A DNA stretch of 64,000 bases, taken from NCBI GenBank assembly GCA_016720905.1, contig JADKJT010000016.1, positions 78,831 through 142,830 of the forward strand, written 5' to 3'. The notes beneath the pieces were generated by a model, which saw only the letters and a program-made list of their open reading frames with translations, made no database searches and was not told the DNA's origin. This stretch comes from Gemmatimonadaceae bacterium (lineage in GTDB: Bacteria; Gemmatimonadota; Gemmatimonadetes; Gemmatimonadales; Gemmatimonadaceae). This document shows, piece after piece, positions 8,187-18,320 of this stretch; the stretch's first letter is position 1, and every line of letters begins with the position of its first letter. The position numbers and the translations under genes are program-made.

Positions 8187-10063
8187 GCCGCATCGGGACC
8201 ACCATGATTGAAGTCACCACGCTCACGGAGCACATCGTCGAAATCATCAGTGATTCCGGCGAAGGCGCGCAGAAGTGCGGGCAGTCGATGGGGACCATCG
8301 CCGCGCAGATGGGCAACGGCATCTGGACCACCGAGATCATTCCGGCCGAGATTCGACCTCCCGCGCGCAGTGTCGCTGGCGCGAGCGGCAATCGCATCCG
8401 CATCGGGGCGGGCTACATCACCAACGGCGGTGATGAGACCGATCTCGTGGTGGCCTTCAACGAACAGGTGCTGCTGGGGCGCGTACGGGCCAAGGCGCTT
8501 AAACCCGGCTGCATCATTCTGCTGGAAAGCATGTGGCGCACCCACTCCGACGCCAACGTGGTGGCGTCGTATGTGGAGACGCACGACCGTCTGGTGGCCG
8601 CGGGATATGATGTCCGCGAAATCCCGATGGAGCAGGAATGTCGCGCGTTGATGGCCGATGCGAAGAAGGGCAAGAATATGTTCGCGCTGGGGATGCTCTG
8701 TCACTTGTACAGTCTGGACATGAAGCTGGCGGTGGACCAGATCGTGAGCACGTTCGGCAAGAAGGACCGGAGTGTCGTCGACCAGAACATCAAGCTGCTT
8801 GACGCGGGTCGCCTGTGGGCGGCCGAGCACCTCGATTTCTGCTATCGCATTCCGGCCGTGCGTTCAACCGACCCGCAGATTGTGGTGAACGGCAACACCG
8901 CACTGGCGCTTGGCGTGCTGGCATCCGGCATGGAAATCTGCGCCATGTATCCCATCACGCCGGCCACGTCGGCCTCGCACTATCTCTCCGAGGTGTTCGA
9001 GAACGTGGGTGGCATGGTGCATCAGGCGGAAGATGAAATCGCCGCGTGCGCGTTTGCCATTGGCGCGTCGTATGCCAGCAAGTGCACCGTGACCATCACC
9101 TCGGGCCCCGGATTCTCCCTCAAGCAGGAAGCGATCGGGTTGGCGGTGATGGCGGAGATTCCGCTGGTGGTCGTGAACGTGCAGCGCGGTGGCCCGAGCA
9201 CCGGGCAGCCTACCAAGATGGAGCAGGGTGACCTGATGACGGCCATCTTCGGCAGCCACGGCGATGCGCCGAAGGTGGTGATGGCGCCGGGCACCATTGA
9301 GGAGTGCTTCTACTCGATCATCACGGCGCGCAAGATTGCCGAAACGTTCAACATGGTGGTGGTGGTGCTGTCCGATGCCTCCCTGGCCACATCACAGCAG
9401 CCGTTCAAGCGCCCCACGTTCAACCCGGCGTGGGTGGCGCCGCCAGTCGACCAGAGCGCGGTGCCGGAAGGCGCCAAACCGTACGATTGGGACGATACCA
9501 CGGGCCTGGCCCGTCGTTTCATACCCGGACAGCCCGGCGGCATGCACACGCTCACGGGTCTTGCCCATGACCGTGACAGCCATGTGGCCTACGACGCGGA
9601 CATCAACGAACAGACACTGCGCTTCCGCAGCCTGAAACTGGCGGCGTTGCAGAAGACGCTCACGCCGCCGCCGGTGTTCGGCGACAAGACCGGTGATCTG
9701 CTGGTGGTGGGGTGGGGCAGCACCAAGGGCGCCATCGAGGAAGCCGTCACCTCGATGCGGGCCGAAGGACACAAGGTATCCTCGATGCATCTCCAGTTCC
9801 TGCAACCCCTGGCTCCCGGTATCAAGGAAATCATGCAGAGATTCGGGCAGGTGATGACTATCGAGAGCAACTGGAGCGACCGCCCCGGCGACCTGATCAT
9901 CGACGAATCGAACCGGCGCTATTCGTCGGTCGCGATCCTGCTGCGTTCGCGATTCCTCGTGGATGTCGATTGCTGGAGCGAGGTCCGCGGCCAGCCCATC
10001 AAGCCCAGCACCATTCGCCGCGTGATGATGAACAAACTGCAGCAACCCAGCGACGTCAGGTAA
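8183..10063 (+). CDS. korA: 2-oxoacid:ferredoxin oxidoreductase, fused gamma-alpha subunit
   Basis: 626 residues. The first ~190 form the gamma domain (SGEGAQKCGQSMGTIAAQM...). The rest is the alpha domain, with MYPITPATSASHYLSE, the EDEIAACAFAIGASYA helix, TITSGPGFSLKQE and NVQRGGPSTGQPTK, all typical of KorA/VorA. The ATGA overlap with the upstream gene supports the start at 8183; a second ATG lies at 8204. With the beta subunit 6 bp downstream it forms an enzyme that oxidatively decarboxylates 2-oxoacids to acyl-CoA and reduces ferredoxin. The gamma-alpha fusion is most common in 2-oxoglutarate enzymes, but substrate choice (2-oxoglutarate, branched-chain 2-oxoacids or pyruvate) cannot be fixed from sequence alone. 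Confidence 0.93.
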   Translation: MSRIGTTMIEVTTLTEHIVEIISDSGEGAQKCGQSMGTIAAQMGNGIWTTEIIPAEIRPPARSVAGASGNRIRIGAGYITNGGDETDLVVAFNEQVLLGRVRAKALKPGCIILLESMWRTHSDANVVASYVETHDRLVAAGYDVREIPMEQECRALMADAKKGKNMFALGMLCHLYSLDMKLAVDQIVSTFGKKDRSVVDQNIKLLDAGRLWAAEHLDFCYRIPAVRSTDPQIVVNGNTALALGVLASGMEICAMYPITPATSASHYLSEVFENVGGMVHQAEDEIAACAFAIGASYASKCTVTITSGPGFSLKQEAIGLAVMAEIPLVVVNVQRGGPSTGQPTKMEQGDLMTAIFGSHGDAPKVVMAPGTIEECFYSIITARKIAETFNMVVVVLSDASLATSQQPFKRPTFNPAWVAPPVDQSAVPEGAKPYDWDDTTGLARRFIPGQPGGMHTLTGLAHDRDSHVAYDADINEQTLRFRSLKLAALQKTLTPPPVFGDKTGDLLVVGWGSTKGAIEEAVTSMRAEGHKVSSMHLQFLQPLAPGIKEIMQRFGQVMTIESNWSDRPGDLIIDESNRRYSSVAILLRSRFLVDVDCWSEVRGQPIKPSTIRRVMMNKLQQPSDVR

Positions 10064-10069
10064 CCCGTC

Positions 10070-11036
<967 letters not shown>

Positions 11037-11038
<2 letters not shown>

Positions 11039-11127
11039 TACCTAGTACCTAGTACTTAGTACTTAGTACTTAGTACTTAGTACTTAGTACTTAGTACTTG
11101 GTACTTGGTACTTGGTACTAAGTACTT
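11037..11127 (+). repeat. Heptamer tandem repeat (AGTACTT), 13 copies
   Basis: Thirteen head-to-tail 7-bp units: AGTACCT twice, AGTACTT seven times, GGTACTT twice, GGTACTA once and AGTACTT once, then a degenerate AGTCCTC. Every AGTACT core is its own reverse complement. It starts inside the korB stop codon and ends 25 bp before the next ATG (11153), so it lies inside the operon and would be transcribed. A TTG-initiated reading of the next gene would run into the repeat and is not believable. Function is unknown; slippage-prone copy number could alter spacing between the two genes. Confidence 0.95.
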
Positions 11128-11152
11128 AGTCCTCCACCAGGCGGATACCGAC

Positions 11153-13360
11153 ATGGAAGCGGACACTCAGGCGCAGGTGGCGTTCTTTTTGACGGGCTCA
11201 CGGCCGGTCAAGTATCTGGACGCGGTCGATGGACTTGGTCTCAAGCCGGCGCTCTTTGCCGGATACCGGGAACTGACGCAGCTCCGCTACGACTTCCCGC
11301 TGGTGCTGATGCCGGCGCGGGCCGACGGCGTGTATGCACTGTCGCTCTCCGGTGTGGTGGACCGTGCGCTGGCGTTGGTCGCGCAGGGCAGTGACGGCGA
11401 GCGCATTCGCAAGCACGTGCTCCGGGTGGAGCAGACCATTCGCACGCTGATCGCGGACGGGGCGACGGGCTCGCTTTCGACGCTGTGGGATCGGGCCACG
11501 CAACATGTAGCGACCGAAACAGATGCGACCGTTTCCGATAGTATCCGCCGGGCCCGCGCCGCAATTGTTGACGACGGCGAGGTCGTCGACTGTGACGCCG
11601 CGCTGCCGTCGCGACTATTGCAGCACGCGTGGCGCGCCGTGCAGGCACAGAAGGCGAGTGTGTTTCGTCAGACCACCGATCGCCTGAAGCTCAAGCTGTC
11701 GGACATCCTGCGCGCCGATTACGAGCGATCGGAGGAAGGGCGGAGTGCGTCGCATCTGCAAGCCTCATTGGGCGAAGGATTCGGCGGTGCGTTCGACTTC
11801 GAGGCCATGTCGCGGCTGCTGGGCAAGGCCTTGCCAAAGGACGCGCTGCCCGAGAGTCGTCGAGCGCGCATTCGCGAACTGCTGGACGTGCTGAACCGTC
11901 AACAGTTCTTCCCGACGGGTGACCGTGCGTCGGCGAGCGACGCATCGGCGGTGTATGGGTTCCTCTTTGACAGCTGTGGTGACGCGCTGGCCGCGTTCCG
12001 TGCGCGCATGCCGAAGATGATCGAGCTTGCGCGCGCGATTGCCATCGCCGAACTGGAAATCGATTCGCAGTACCGTGAAGCGCCGCACGACGCCCTGTTT
12101 GCGCAGTTTGGCGCGAACGGTCTGGATCCGCAGGAATTGGAGCCGTTCCCGGACTATCTGGTGTGCGTGAACGCGGCCAGACTGCAACCGGCCGATCATG
12201 TCCAGCTGATGGAGATTCTGGCCTCCGGGTTGCCCATCAAGGTGTTGCTGCAAATCGATGACATTCTTGAAGAGTCCCCGAACAGCGAAGGCAATCTCAC
12301 GACGGGCATGCGCATCCGGCAGATTGCCAGCATGGCGATGGGTCTCAACGAAGCCTACGTGCTCCAATCGTCCAGCTCCAATCTGTATCGGTTCCGCGAT
12401 CGTCTGGTGCGAGGACTCAGCAGCCACGGCCCAGCGCTGTTCAGCGTGTTCAGCGGCGCGCGCGGCACCTCCTCCGGCATCTCGCCCTACCTGATGTCCG
12501 CCGCGGCGATGGAATCTCGCGCGTTCCCGGCGTTCACCTACGATCCGTCGGCGGGACCGAATTGGGCTTCGCGGTTTTCGCTGGACGCGAATACGCAGGT
12601 CGACCTGGACTGGCCGATCGAAGGGTTTACCTACGAGGACGAGGCCAATCAGCGCGTCACCGAGGATGTGGCGTTTACGGTCGTCGACTTTGTCGCCAGC
12701 GATGCGCGCTACGCCAAGCACTTGGCCCGTGTGCCCCGCGCGCGGTGGAATGGCAGCATGATCCCCGTGGACCAGTCGCTCACGTTTGAGCGCAAGGGGG
12801 TGCCGGACCAGGTGCCGAGCCTGCTGATGGTCGACGAGGGCAACGCGCTGCACAGAGTGATTGCCGATGAACGGTTGATTCGCGAAGCGCGCCGCTGCCG
12901 CGAGATGTGGCACAGCCTGCAGGAATTGGGCGGCGTTCACAATTCGCACGCCGAGAACCTGCTGTCCCGGGAGCGGAAGGTCTGGGAGGATCGAGCGCGG
13001 GCGGACGCCGAGACGCATACGGAAGAGCACGCCGAGTCAGCGACGGGTCAGGCGCCCGCCGCAATCGCGACGCCGGTGCCGGCGGCCGCGCCGGCCGAAA
13101 CAGAACGATCCCCCGATGAGGCCTACATCGAGACGGCGCGCTGCTCGACCTGCAACGAGTGCACGACCATCAACAAGAAGATGTTCGCGTACAACGCGAA
13201 TCAGCAGGCCTACATTGCCGACATCACCGCGGGCACATACGCGCAGCTGGTGGAAGCGGCGGAAAGCTGCCAGGTCTCCATCATCCACCCCGGCAAGCCG
13301 CGTAACCAGAACGAACCGGGGCTGGAGCGGTTGTTGGAACGCGCCGCAGCGTTTCCCTGA
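11153..13360 (+). CDS. Degenerate PFOR beta-domain homologue with C-terminal single-cluster ferredoxin
   Basis: 735 residues from ATG 11153 (AGGCGG upstream). I found no named family by eye, but residues of roughly 350-640 align with the C-terminal beta region of the NifJ protein at 31902-36919: LPIKVLLQIDD / TPIKVVVLNTG, AYVLQSSSSN / VFVVQTSTSL, WASRFSLDANTQVDLDW / LYGRFSLEGNPDLDQDW, and MWHSLQELGG / YWRTLQILAG. The TPP GDG is replaced (VCVNAARL) and the following Asn is lost (QIDD), so the domain should be catalytically inactive. Both proteins continue through an Ala-rich linker into a small ferredoxin-like end; here Cys664, 667, 670 and 706. A role as electron-carrying or structural partner of KorAB is inferred from the operon and the ferredoxin tail. 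Confidence 0.75.
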   Translation: MEADTQAQVAFFLTGSRPVKYLDAVDGLGLKPALFAGYRELTQLRYDFPLVLMPARADGVYALSLSGVVDRALALVAQGSDGERIRKHVLRVEQTIRTLIADGATGSLSTLWDRATQHVATETDATVSDSIRRARAAIVDDGEVVDCDAALPSRLLQHAWRAVQAQKASVFRQTTDRLKLKLSDILRADYERSEEGRSASHLQASLGEGFGGAFDFEAMSRLLGKALPKDALPESRRARIRELLDVLNRQQFFPTGDRASASDASAVYGFLFDSCGDALAAFRARMPKMIELARAIAIAELEIDSQYREAPHDALFAQFGANGLDPQELEPFPDYLVCVNAARLQPADHVQLMEILASGLPIKVLLQIDDILEESPNSEGNLTTGMRIRQIASMAMGLNEAYVLQSSSSNLYRFRDRLVRGLSSHGPALFSVFSGARGTSSGISPYLMSAAAMESRAFPAFTYDPSAGPNWASRFSLDANTQVDLDWPIEGFTYEDEANQRVTEDVAFTVVDFVASDARYAKHLARVPRARWNGSMIPVDQSLTFERKGVPDQVPSLLMVDEGNALHRVIADERLIREARRCREMWHSLQELGGVHNSHAENLLSRERKVWEDRARADAETHTEEHAESATGQAPAAIATPVPAAAPAETERSPDEAYIETARCSTCNECTTINKKMFAYNANQQAYIADITAGTYAQLVEAAESCQVSIIHPGKPRNQNEPGLERLLERAAAFP

Positions 13361-13458
13361 TTGCCGATTGACGCACGTTTGACGGTCTTACGTTAGTAGT
13401 GATGACAATGCAGTTGGAGGGTTCCGAATAACCAATTTCAATTTCGAGGTGCCGACGC

Positions 13459-14409
13459 ATGAAGCACGCTTCAATGAAGGTCGCCATGGCCGCGCTCGCT
13501 TTTGCGGCGGCGTGTGCTCCTGAACCAACGGCTCCGGACATGAGCGCGCTGACGCCGCGTGCGTCGCAGGCGGTTGTGCCGTCTGCCGGCACCGTGGTCT
13601 ACAACAACATTCCCAGTCCGCTGCCCGGAAACGTTCCCAGTCAGGGCTACCAGTGCTGCCAGACGGCGGAGCTTGGCGATTACGTGGCGTTGGCCGGAAC
13701 GGCGCGACGTGCGCGGAGTGCCACCGTGCTGATGAGTAGCTGGTCGCTGCACAGCAACTACCCGACGATGGATGTGGCAGGATACACCCACCCGATCACG
13801 CTCAACATCTACAACGTCAACACGTCTGGACCGACGCCGGCGCTGGGTGCCCTTATCGGCACCGTCACGCAGAGCTTCCTGATTCCCTGGCGACCGGCCG
13901 CAGATCCGACGTGCCCCGGTGGCACAGCTTGGAGAGCCACTGGTGGTTCGTGCTACAATGGCTTCGCGTTTACCATCGAATTCGACTTGCGGACGCTCGC
14001 CCTGACACTGCCCAATGAGTTCATCTTTGGCGTGGCGTTCAACACGAATTCCTGGGGTTATCAGCCCATCGGCCAGCCGGGTCCCTACGAGTCGCTGAAC
14101 GTTGGCTTCGCTAATGTCGGCGGCGCAGCAGTGCCCCCGTCAGTCGGCGTGGACGTGGAACCCGATGCGGCGTTCTGGAATACCGGCGTGGCCGCATGGT
14201 ACTCCGACGGCGGTGCGGCCGGCTTCAGCATTTTCCGGCGGGATACCGGCTGGCTTGACTATCCGCCAGCCGTTCGATTCAACACGATTGCGTTGGCGGC
14301 CTCGGCGGCCGATTGCAAGAACGGCGGCTGGCAATCGTTGGCTCGCGCCGACGGGAGCGGATTCACCAATCAGGGCGACTGCGTGTCGTACACCCGTAAC
14401 GGGAAGTAG
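13459..14409 (+). CDS. Putative lipoprotein, unknown function
   Basis: 316 residues. The N-terminus has a lipoprotein signal (MKVAMAALAFAAAC, Cys at about 20). The rest is Gly/Pro/Ser/Asn-rich and beta-type. The C-terminus carries DCKNGGWQSLARADGSGF followed by TNQGDCVSYTRNGK, a Cys-containing ending seen on many secreted bacterial proteins of unknown function. No catalytic motif is visible. It follows redox operon A by 98 bp but is not obviously part of it, since a separate signal-bearing gene with its own terminator (14449-14483) follows. Confidence 0.8.
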   Translation: MKHASMKVAMAALAFAAACAPEPTAPDMSALTPRASQAVVPSAGTVVYNNIPSPLPGNVPSQGYQCCQTAELGDYVALAGTARRARSATVLMSSWSLHSNYPTMDVAGYTHPITLNIYNVNTSGPTPALGALIGTVTQSFLIPWRPAADPTCPGGTAWRATGGSCYNGFAFTIEFDLRTLALTLPNEFIFGVAFNTNSWGYQPIGQPGPYESLNVGFANVGGAAVPPSVGVDVEPDAAFWNTGVAAWYSDGGAAGFSIFRRDTGWLDYPPAVRFNTIALAASAADCKNGGWQSLARADGSGFTNQGDCVSYTRNGK

Positions 14410-14448
14410 AGCAGGGCGCCGAAGCATTGGCGCGGCAACTTGTGGTTC

Positions 14449-14483
14449 ACAGGGCGTCCATACGGGCGCCCTGTAGTTTTTTT
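14449..14483 (+). terminator. Rho-independent terminator after the lipoprotein gene
   Basis: The stem ACAGGGCG (14449-14456) pairs with CGCCCTGT (14467-14474), extended by TCC/GGG around an ATAC loop. A run of seven T follows at 14477-14483. It lies 40 bp after the lipoprotein stop codon. Confidence 0.85.
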
Positions 14484-14545
14484 GACGGTGGCGCATCAAG
14501 TTTCCCCCGCCCGATTCGGCGCGCGTCCACCTCTCCCAGGCTCCC

Positions 14546-15763
14546 ATGCGTTACTCGTCCGTTGCACTCGCTGTCGTCGCGACGTGCGCCCTGTCGCTCG
14601 ACGCGCAATCCAAGCCCCGCGAAAACGATCTCAAGCTCCCCATCGGCGGCACACCCGGTCCGCTCGACGCCATCACCGATGTGCAAGGCGTCGAAGTCGG
14701 CCACGCCACACTCATCGCCGGCGGCGGGAAGCTGGTAGTGGGGCAGGGACCGGTGCGCACCGGCGTCACCATTGTGCATCCGCGCGGCAAGGCCAATCCC
14801 GATCCCGTGTTTGCATCGTGGTTCACGCTCAATGGCAACGGCGAGATGACGGGAACCACCTGGATCCAGGAAAGCGGCTACCTCGAGGGGCCCATTGGCA
14901 TTACCAACACGCACAGTGTGGGCGTGGTGCGTGACGCGATCATCAAGTGGGAAGTGACGCAGAAGAACGTGTTGCAGCCGTGGTGGTTGCCGGTGGTGGC
15001 CGAAACGTACGATGGCGGTCTGAACGACATCAACGGCTTCCACGTGAAAGAGCAACACGCGCTTGACGCGCTCAACTCGGCGACGGGTGGGCTTCCCAAA
15101 GAGGGCGCGGTGGGTGGCGGCACCGGCATGGTATGCCTTGGCTTCAAGGGCGGTATCGGCACCGCGTCACGCAAACTGCCTGCCGCGCAGGGCGGCTACA
15201 CCGTAGGCGTACTGGTGCAATGCAACTTCGGGTCGCGGCGCGATTTGCGGATTGCCGGGGTGCCGGTGGGCGAGGAGATTCCCGACTTGCAGGCGTGCAT
15301 TGCCAACAGCGATCCGCTACCAGCCAATTCACCACGCCCTCGTTGCGGTGCAAGCGGTGGAGACGGCGCCGCGGCCAACGCGCCGGAGCAGGGATCGATC
15401 ATCGTGGTAGTGGCCACCGACGCGCCGCTCATGCCGCATCAGCTCAAGCGCATTGCCACGCGCGTGTCCCTGGGCATTGGGCGTCAGGGCGGATTCGGCG
15501 GGAACGGCTCCGGCGATATTTTCGTCGCGTTCTCCACGGCGAATCCGAAAACATGGGCGTCGGATAGTGTCACCACGCTGCAGATGGTGACCAACGATCG
15601 GATTTCGCCGCTGTTCCAGGCGACGGCGCAGGCCACCGAGGCGGCGATCACGAACGCCTTGCTGGCCGCCGAGACGACCACTGGAGCGAATGACTTGCGG
15701 GTGTACGCGATGCCGTTGGATCGGATGATGGCGGCGATGCGGAAGTACGGGCGGATCAAGTAG
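14546..15763 (+). CDS. Exported P1 family peptidase (DmpA-like aminopeptidase/D-esterase)
   Basis: 405 residues with a signal peptide (about 1-20, cleavage after LDAQS). The mature part starts with the P1 signature TPGPLDAITDVQGVEVGHAT and contains GVTIVHPRGKAN, WIQESGYLEGPIGITNTHSVG, and the Gly-Ser self-processing site in EQGSIIVVVATDAPL (about residue 287). The Ser becomes the N-terminal nucleophile after autocleavage. Family members cleave N-terminal amino acids, including D- or beta-amino acids, from peptides and amides. It stands alone between a terminator and a palindromic repeat. Confidence 0.93.
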   Translation: MRYSSVALAVVATCALSLDAQSKPRENDLKLPIGGTPGPLDAITDVQGVEVGHATLIAGGGKLVVGQGPVRTGVTIVHPRGKANPDPVFASWFTLNGNGEMTGTTWIQESGYLEGPIGITNTHSVGVVRDAIIKWEVTQKNVLQPWWLPVVAETYDGGLNDINGFHVKEQHALDALNSATGGLPKEGAVGGGTGMVCLGFKGGIGTASRKLPAAQGGYTVGVLVQCNFGSRRDLRIAGVPVGEEIPDLQACIANSDPLPANSPRPRCGASGGDGAAANAPEQGSIIVVVATDAPLMPHQLKRIATRVSLGIGRQGGFGGNGSGDIFVAFSTANPKTWASDSVTTLQMVTNDRISPLFQATAQATEAAITNALLAAETTTGANDLRVYAMPLDRMMAAMRKYGRIK

Positions 15764-15802
15764 GGCGGGCGCGCAGGTAGGTCGGGTGCATTTCCTGAAA
15801 AG

Positions 15803-15882
15803 ATTGAACCGCGAAGTTCGCGAAGTTCGCCAAGGGGATCGGAACGGATCCTTGGCGAACTTGGCGAACTTCGCGGTTCAAT
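15803..15882. repeat. Long palindrome, type B (ATTGAACCGCGAAGTTCGCG...)
   Basis: Nearly perfect inverted repeat of about 38 bp per arm: left ATTGAACCGCGAAGTTCGCG..., right ...AACTTCGCGGTTCAAT, with almost no loop (AAGGGGATCGGAACGGATCCTT at the centre). The arms themselves contain the shorter repeat GAAGTTCGC/CAAGTTCGC. The element sits exactly between the ends of two convergent genes (P1 peptidase and glutamate dehydrogenase), where it could stop transcription from both sides, but it lacks a T-tract. Confidence 0.9.
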
Positions 15883-15910
15883 GGTGTTTGTTTGTGTCTT
15901 CGCGTCGCGC

Positions 15911-17266
15911 TTACATCACCCCGTACGCCAGCATCGCCTCCGCGACCTTCACAAACCCGCCGATGTTGGCACCGTTCACATAGTTCACGAAGCCACTGCC
16001 ATCGTCGCCGTGCTTCACGCACGTGCCGTGAATGTCCAGCATGATGTGTTTGAGCCGCTCTTCCACTTCCTCGCGGCTCCACACCAGGCGCATCGAGTTC
16101 TGCGACTGCTCGAGACCTGACACCGCCACGCCGCCGGCATTCGCCGCCTTGGCCGGGCCGAACAGCACCTTGTTCGACAGCAGCGCATGCACCGCGTCCG
16201 GCGTGCTGGGCATGTTCGCACCTTCCGCCACCGCGATCACCCCGTTGGCCACCAGCGCCTTCGCGTCATCCACCAGCAGCTCATTCTGCGTGGCATTGGG
16301 AAACGCCAGGTCGCATTTCACCTGCCAGGGCGTCTTGCCGGCGTGGTACGTCGCGCCGGTGTACTTGTCGCAGTATTCCGCGATGCGGCCGCGACGCACT
16401 TCCTTGAGGTCCTTGAGCCACTCCAGCTTTTCGGCATCAATGCCGTTCGGATCATGAATGAACCCGCCGGAATCGGACGCGGTGAGTACCTTCGCGCCCA
16501 GCTGAATGAGCTTGTCCATGCAGTATAGCGCCACGTTGCCCGAGCCGGAGACCACGGCCGTCTTGCCCTTCACGCCATCGCCGCGGGTGGCCAGCATGGC
16601 CTCGGTAAAGAACACCAAGCCGTAGCCGGTTGCTTCGGGACGGATGTTGCTGCCGCCGAATGCCTTGGCCTTTCCGGTAAACACCCCGGTGAACCGATTC
16701 TCGAGACGACGATACTGCCCGAACATGTAGCCGATCTCTCGCGCGCCGACACCAATATCCCCGGCGGGCACGTCGGTGCGCTCGCCGATGTGGCGAGAGA
16801 GCTCGTTCATGAGCGACTGGCAGAAGCGCATGACCTCGCGATCACTCTTGCCCTTGGGATCGAAATTCGAACCACCCTTGCCGCCGCCCATCGGCAGCCC
16901 GGTGAGTGAATTCTTGAACGTCTGCTCGAAACCCAGGAACTTGAGGACGCTGGGGGTCACGCTGGGGTGAAAGCGCATGCCCCCCTTGTAGGGACCGATC
17001 GCGCCATTGAACTGGACGCGCCAGGCGCGATTCACGTGGACTTCGCCGCGCTCGTCTTCCCAGGCGACCCGGAATGAAATCAGGCGATCAGGCTCGGCCA
17101 TACGCTCAAGAATCTTCTCGTCACGATAGCGCTGGTCGTTCAGTACCAGCGGCATGACCGACTCGGCGACTTCGCGTACCGCCTGATGGAACTCCGTTTC
17201 GTACGGATTGCGGGCCACGATGTCCTTCATGAACCGCTCGACGGCGGCATGTGCTGATTCAGGCAT
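15911..17266 (-). CDS. gdhA: NADP-type glutamate dehydrogenase
   Basis: 451 residues from ATG 17266, the usual length of hexameric bacterial enzymes; an upstream TTG would add 17 residues with no family match. Visible motifs: RVQFNGAIGPYKGGMRFHP (glutamate site), LPMGGGKGGSNFDPKGKSD with the catalytic Lys, VPAGDIGVGAREIGYMFGQYR, the nucleotide-binding VSGSGNVALYC, and AVAEGANMPSTPDA. It interconverts 2-oxoglutarate plus ammonia and glutamate in the cytoplasm. It supplies or uses the 2-oxoglutarate that the ferredoxin-linked enzyme at 8183-11038 may oxidise. Divergently transcribed from the slipin gene. Confidence 0.96.
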   Translation of the reverse strand: MPESAHAAVERFMKDIVARNPYETEFHQAVREVAESVMPLVLNDQRYRDEKILERMAEPDRLISFRVAWEDERGEVHVNRAWRVQFNGAIGPYKGGMRFHPSVTPSVLKFLGFEQTFKNSLTGLPMGGGKGGSNFDPKGKSDREVMRFCQSLMNELSRHIGERTDVPAGDIGVGAREIGYMFGQYRRLENRFTGVFTGKAKAFGGSNIRPEATGYGLVFFTEAMLATRGDGVKGKTAVVSGSGNVALYCMDKLIQLGAKVLTASDSGGFIHDPNGIDAEKLEWLKDLKEVRRGRIAEYCDKYTGATYHAGKTPWQVKCDLAFPNATQNELLVDDAKALVANGVIAVAEGANMPSTPDAVHALLSNKVLFGPAKAANAGGVAVSGLEQSQNSMRLVWSREEVEERLKHIMLDIHGTCVKHGDDGSGFVNYVNGANIGGFVKVAEAMLAYGVM

Positions 17267-17524
17267 TTGAGATATGGGTTGGATGAAACGCGGCAGGGCC
17301 GGTTGCCAATGCAACAACGCGGCCTCCAGACAGGTGCTTGAACTGCTGCGATCAAAACTGAGAGGTGGAGCAGAGTCGGGCTAGGGTGAATCCGGTCACG
17401 CGGCTCGGAGAAAGCCCTACAGCGGGGCGATCCGCCGGTTCAGGGAGTCCTACTCGCCGGTTGCAGCAAATAGTCGTATACTCGGATCGCGGCACCGCAG
17501 GCCCCTTCTTCGCCAGTGACCATC

Positions 17525-18298
17525 ATGCCGGAATCCATGCTCATCCCGTCGGCGCTCCTGGCGCTGGCCATTGTCCTCCTCGCGTTGTCGCTCCGCGTGG
17601 TCAAGGAATATGACCGGGGCGTGATCTTCTTCCTTGGCAAGTTCACCGGCGTACGCGGACCCGGCCTCATCATCCTGATTCCGATACTGGAACAGATGAC
17701 CAAGGTGACGCTGCGCACGATCACGATGAACATTCCGTCGCAGAAGATCATCACGAAAGACAACGTGTCGATCGACATTGCCGCAGTCGCGTACTACCAC
17801 ATTGTCGATCCCAAGAAGTCGGTCATCGCCATCGAGAACATCAACTCGGCCATCAACCAGATCAGTCAGACCACGGTACGCAACGTGGTGGGCCAATTCA
17901 GCCTCGATCAGTTGCTGTCTCAGACGCTGGATATCAACGCGAAAATCAAGGATGTCATTGATGGACATACGGAGCCGTGGGGTGCGCAGGTCACCGCGGT
18001 CGAGATCAAGGACATCACGCTGCCTGACAATATGCAGCGCGCCATGGCCAAGGAGGCCGAAGCAGAGCGCGAGCGTCGCGCCAAAATCGTGGCCGCCGAA
18101 GGCGAATTTCAGGCGGCGGTGAAGCTGGGTGAAGCGGCGGATATCATTGCGGCGCATCCGGTGGCACTGCAACTGCGCACTTTGCAGACGATGGCCGAGA
18201 TCAGCGTCGAGAAGAACTCCACGATCATCTTCCCGGCGCAATTCATGACCACGGTGCACGAGGCCGTCAAGATGATTCGCGGGGACGGGGCGGCGTAG
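17525..18298 (+). CDS. Slipin (SPFH/band 7 membrane protein)
   Basis: 257 residues from ATG 17525 (a GTG lies 9 bp upstream). One N-terminal membrane segment (about 3-22) is followed by the band 7 domain: VKEYDRGVIFFLGKFTGVRGPGL, IPSQKIITKDNVSIDI, AQVTAVEIKDITLPDNMQRAMA and a charged coiled-coil stretch (EAEAERERRAKIVAAEGEFQAA). This is the bacterial stomatin-like slipin pattern. Such proteins form membrane-associated oligomers, usually next to an NfeD partner; no NfeD gene is present here. A -10-like TATACT lies at 17477-17482 without a clear -35. Confidence 0.9.
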   Translation: MPESMLIPSALLALAIVLLALSLRVVKEYDRGVIFFLGKFTGVRGPGLIILIPILEQMTKVTLRTITMNIPSQKIITKDNVSIDIAAVAYYHIVDPKKSVIAIENINSAINQISQTTVRNVVGQFSLDQLLSQTLDINAKIKDVIDGHTEPWGAQVTAVEIKDITLPDNMQRAMAKEAEAERERRAKIVAAEGEFQAAVKLGEAADIIAAHPVALQLRTLQTMAEISVEKNSTIIFPAQFMTTVHEAVKMIRGDGAA

Positions 18299-18320
18299 GA
18301 GATCGCGATCGTTTGCCCGC

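Noticed and set aside
11105..11152. Extension of the 735-residue protein to a TTG inside the heptamer repeat
   Set aside because: The extra residues are a translation of the repeat, and an ATG with an RBS lies at 11153.
15803..15882. Ordinary rho-independent terminator
   Set aside because: The hairpin is far longer than normal, has no T-tract on either side, and belongs to a dispersed repeat family.
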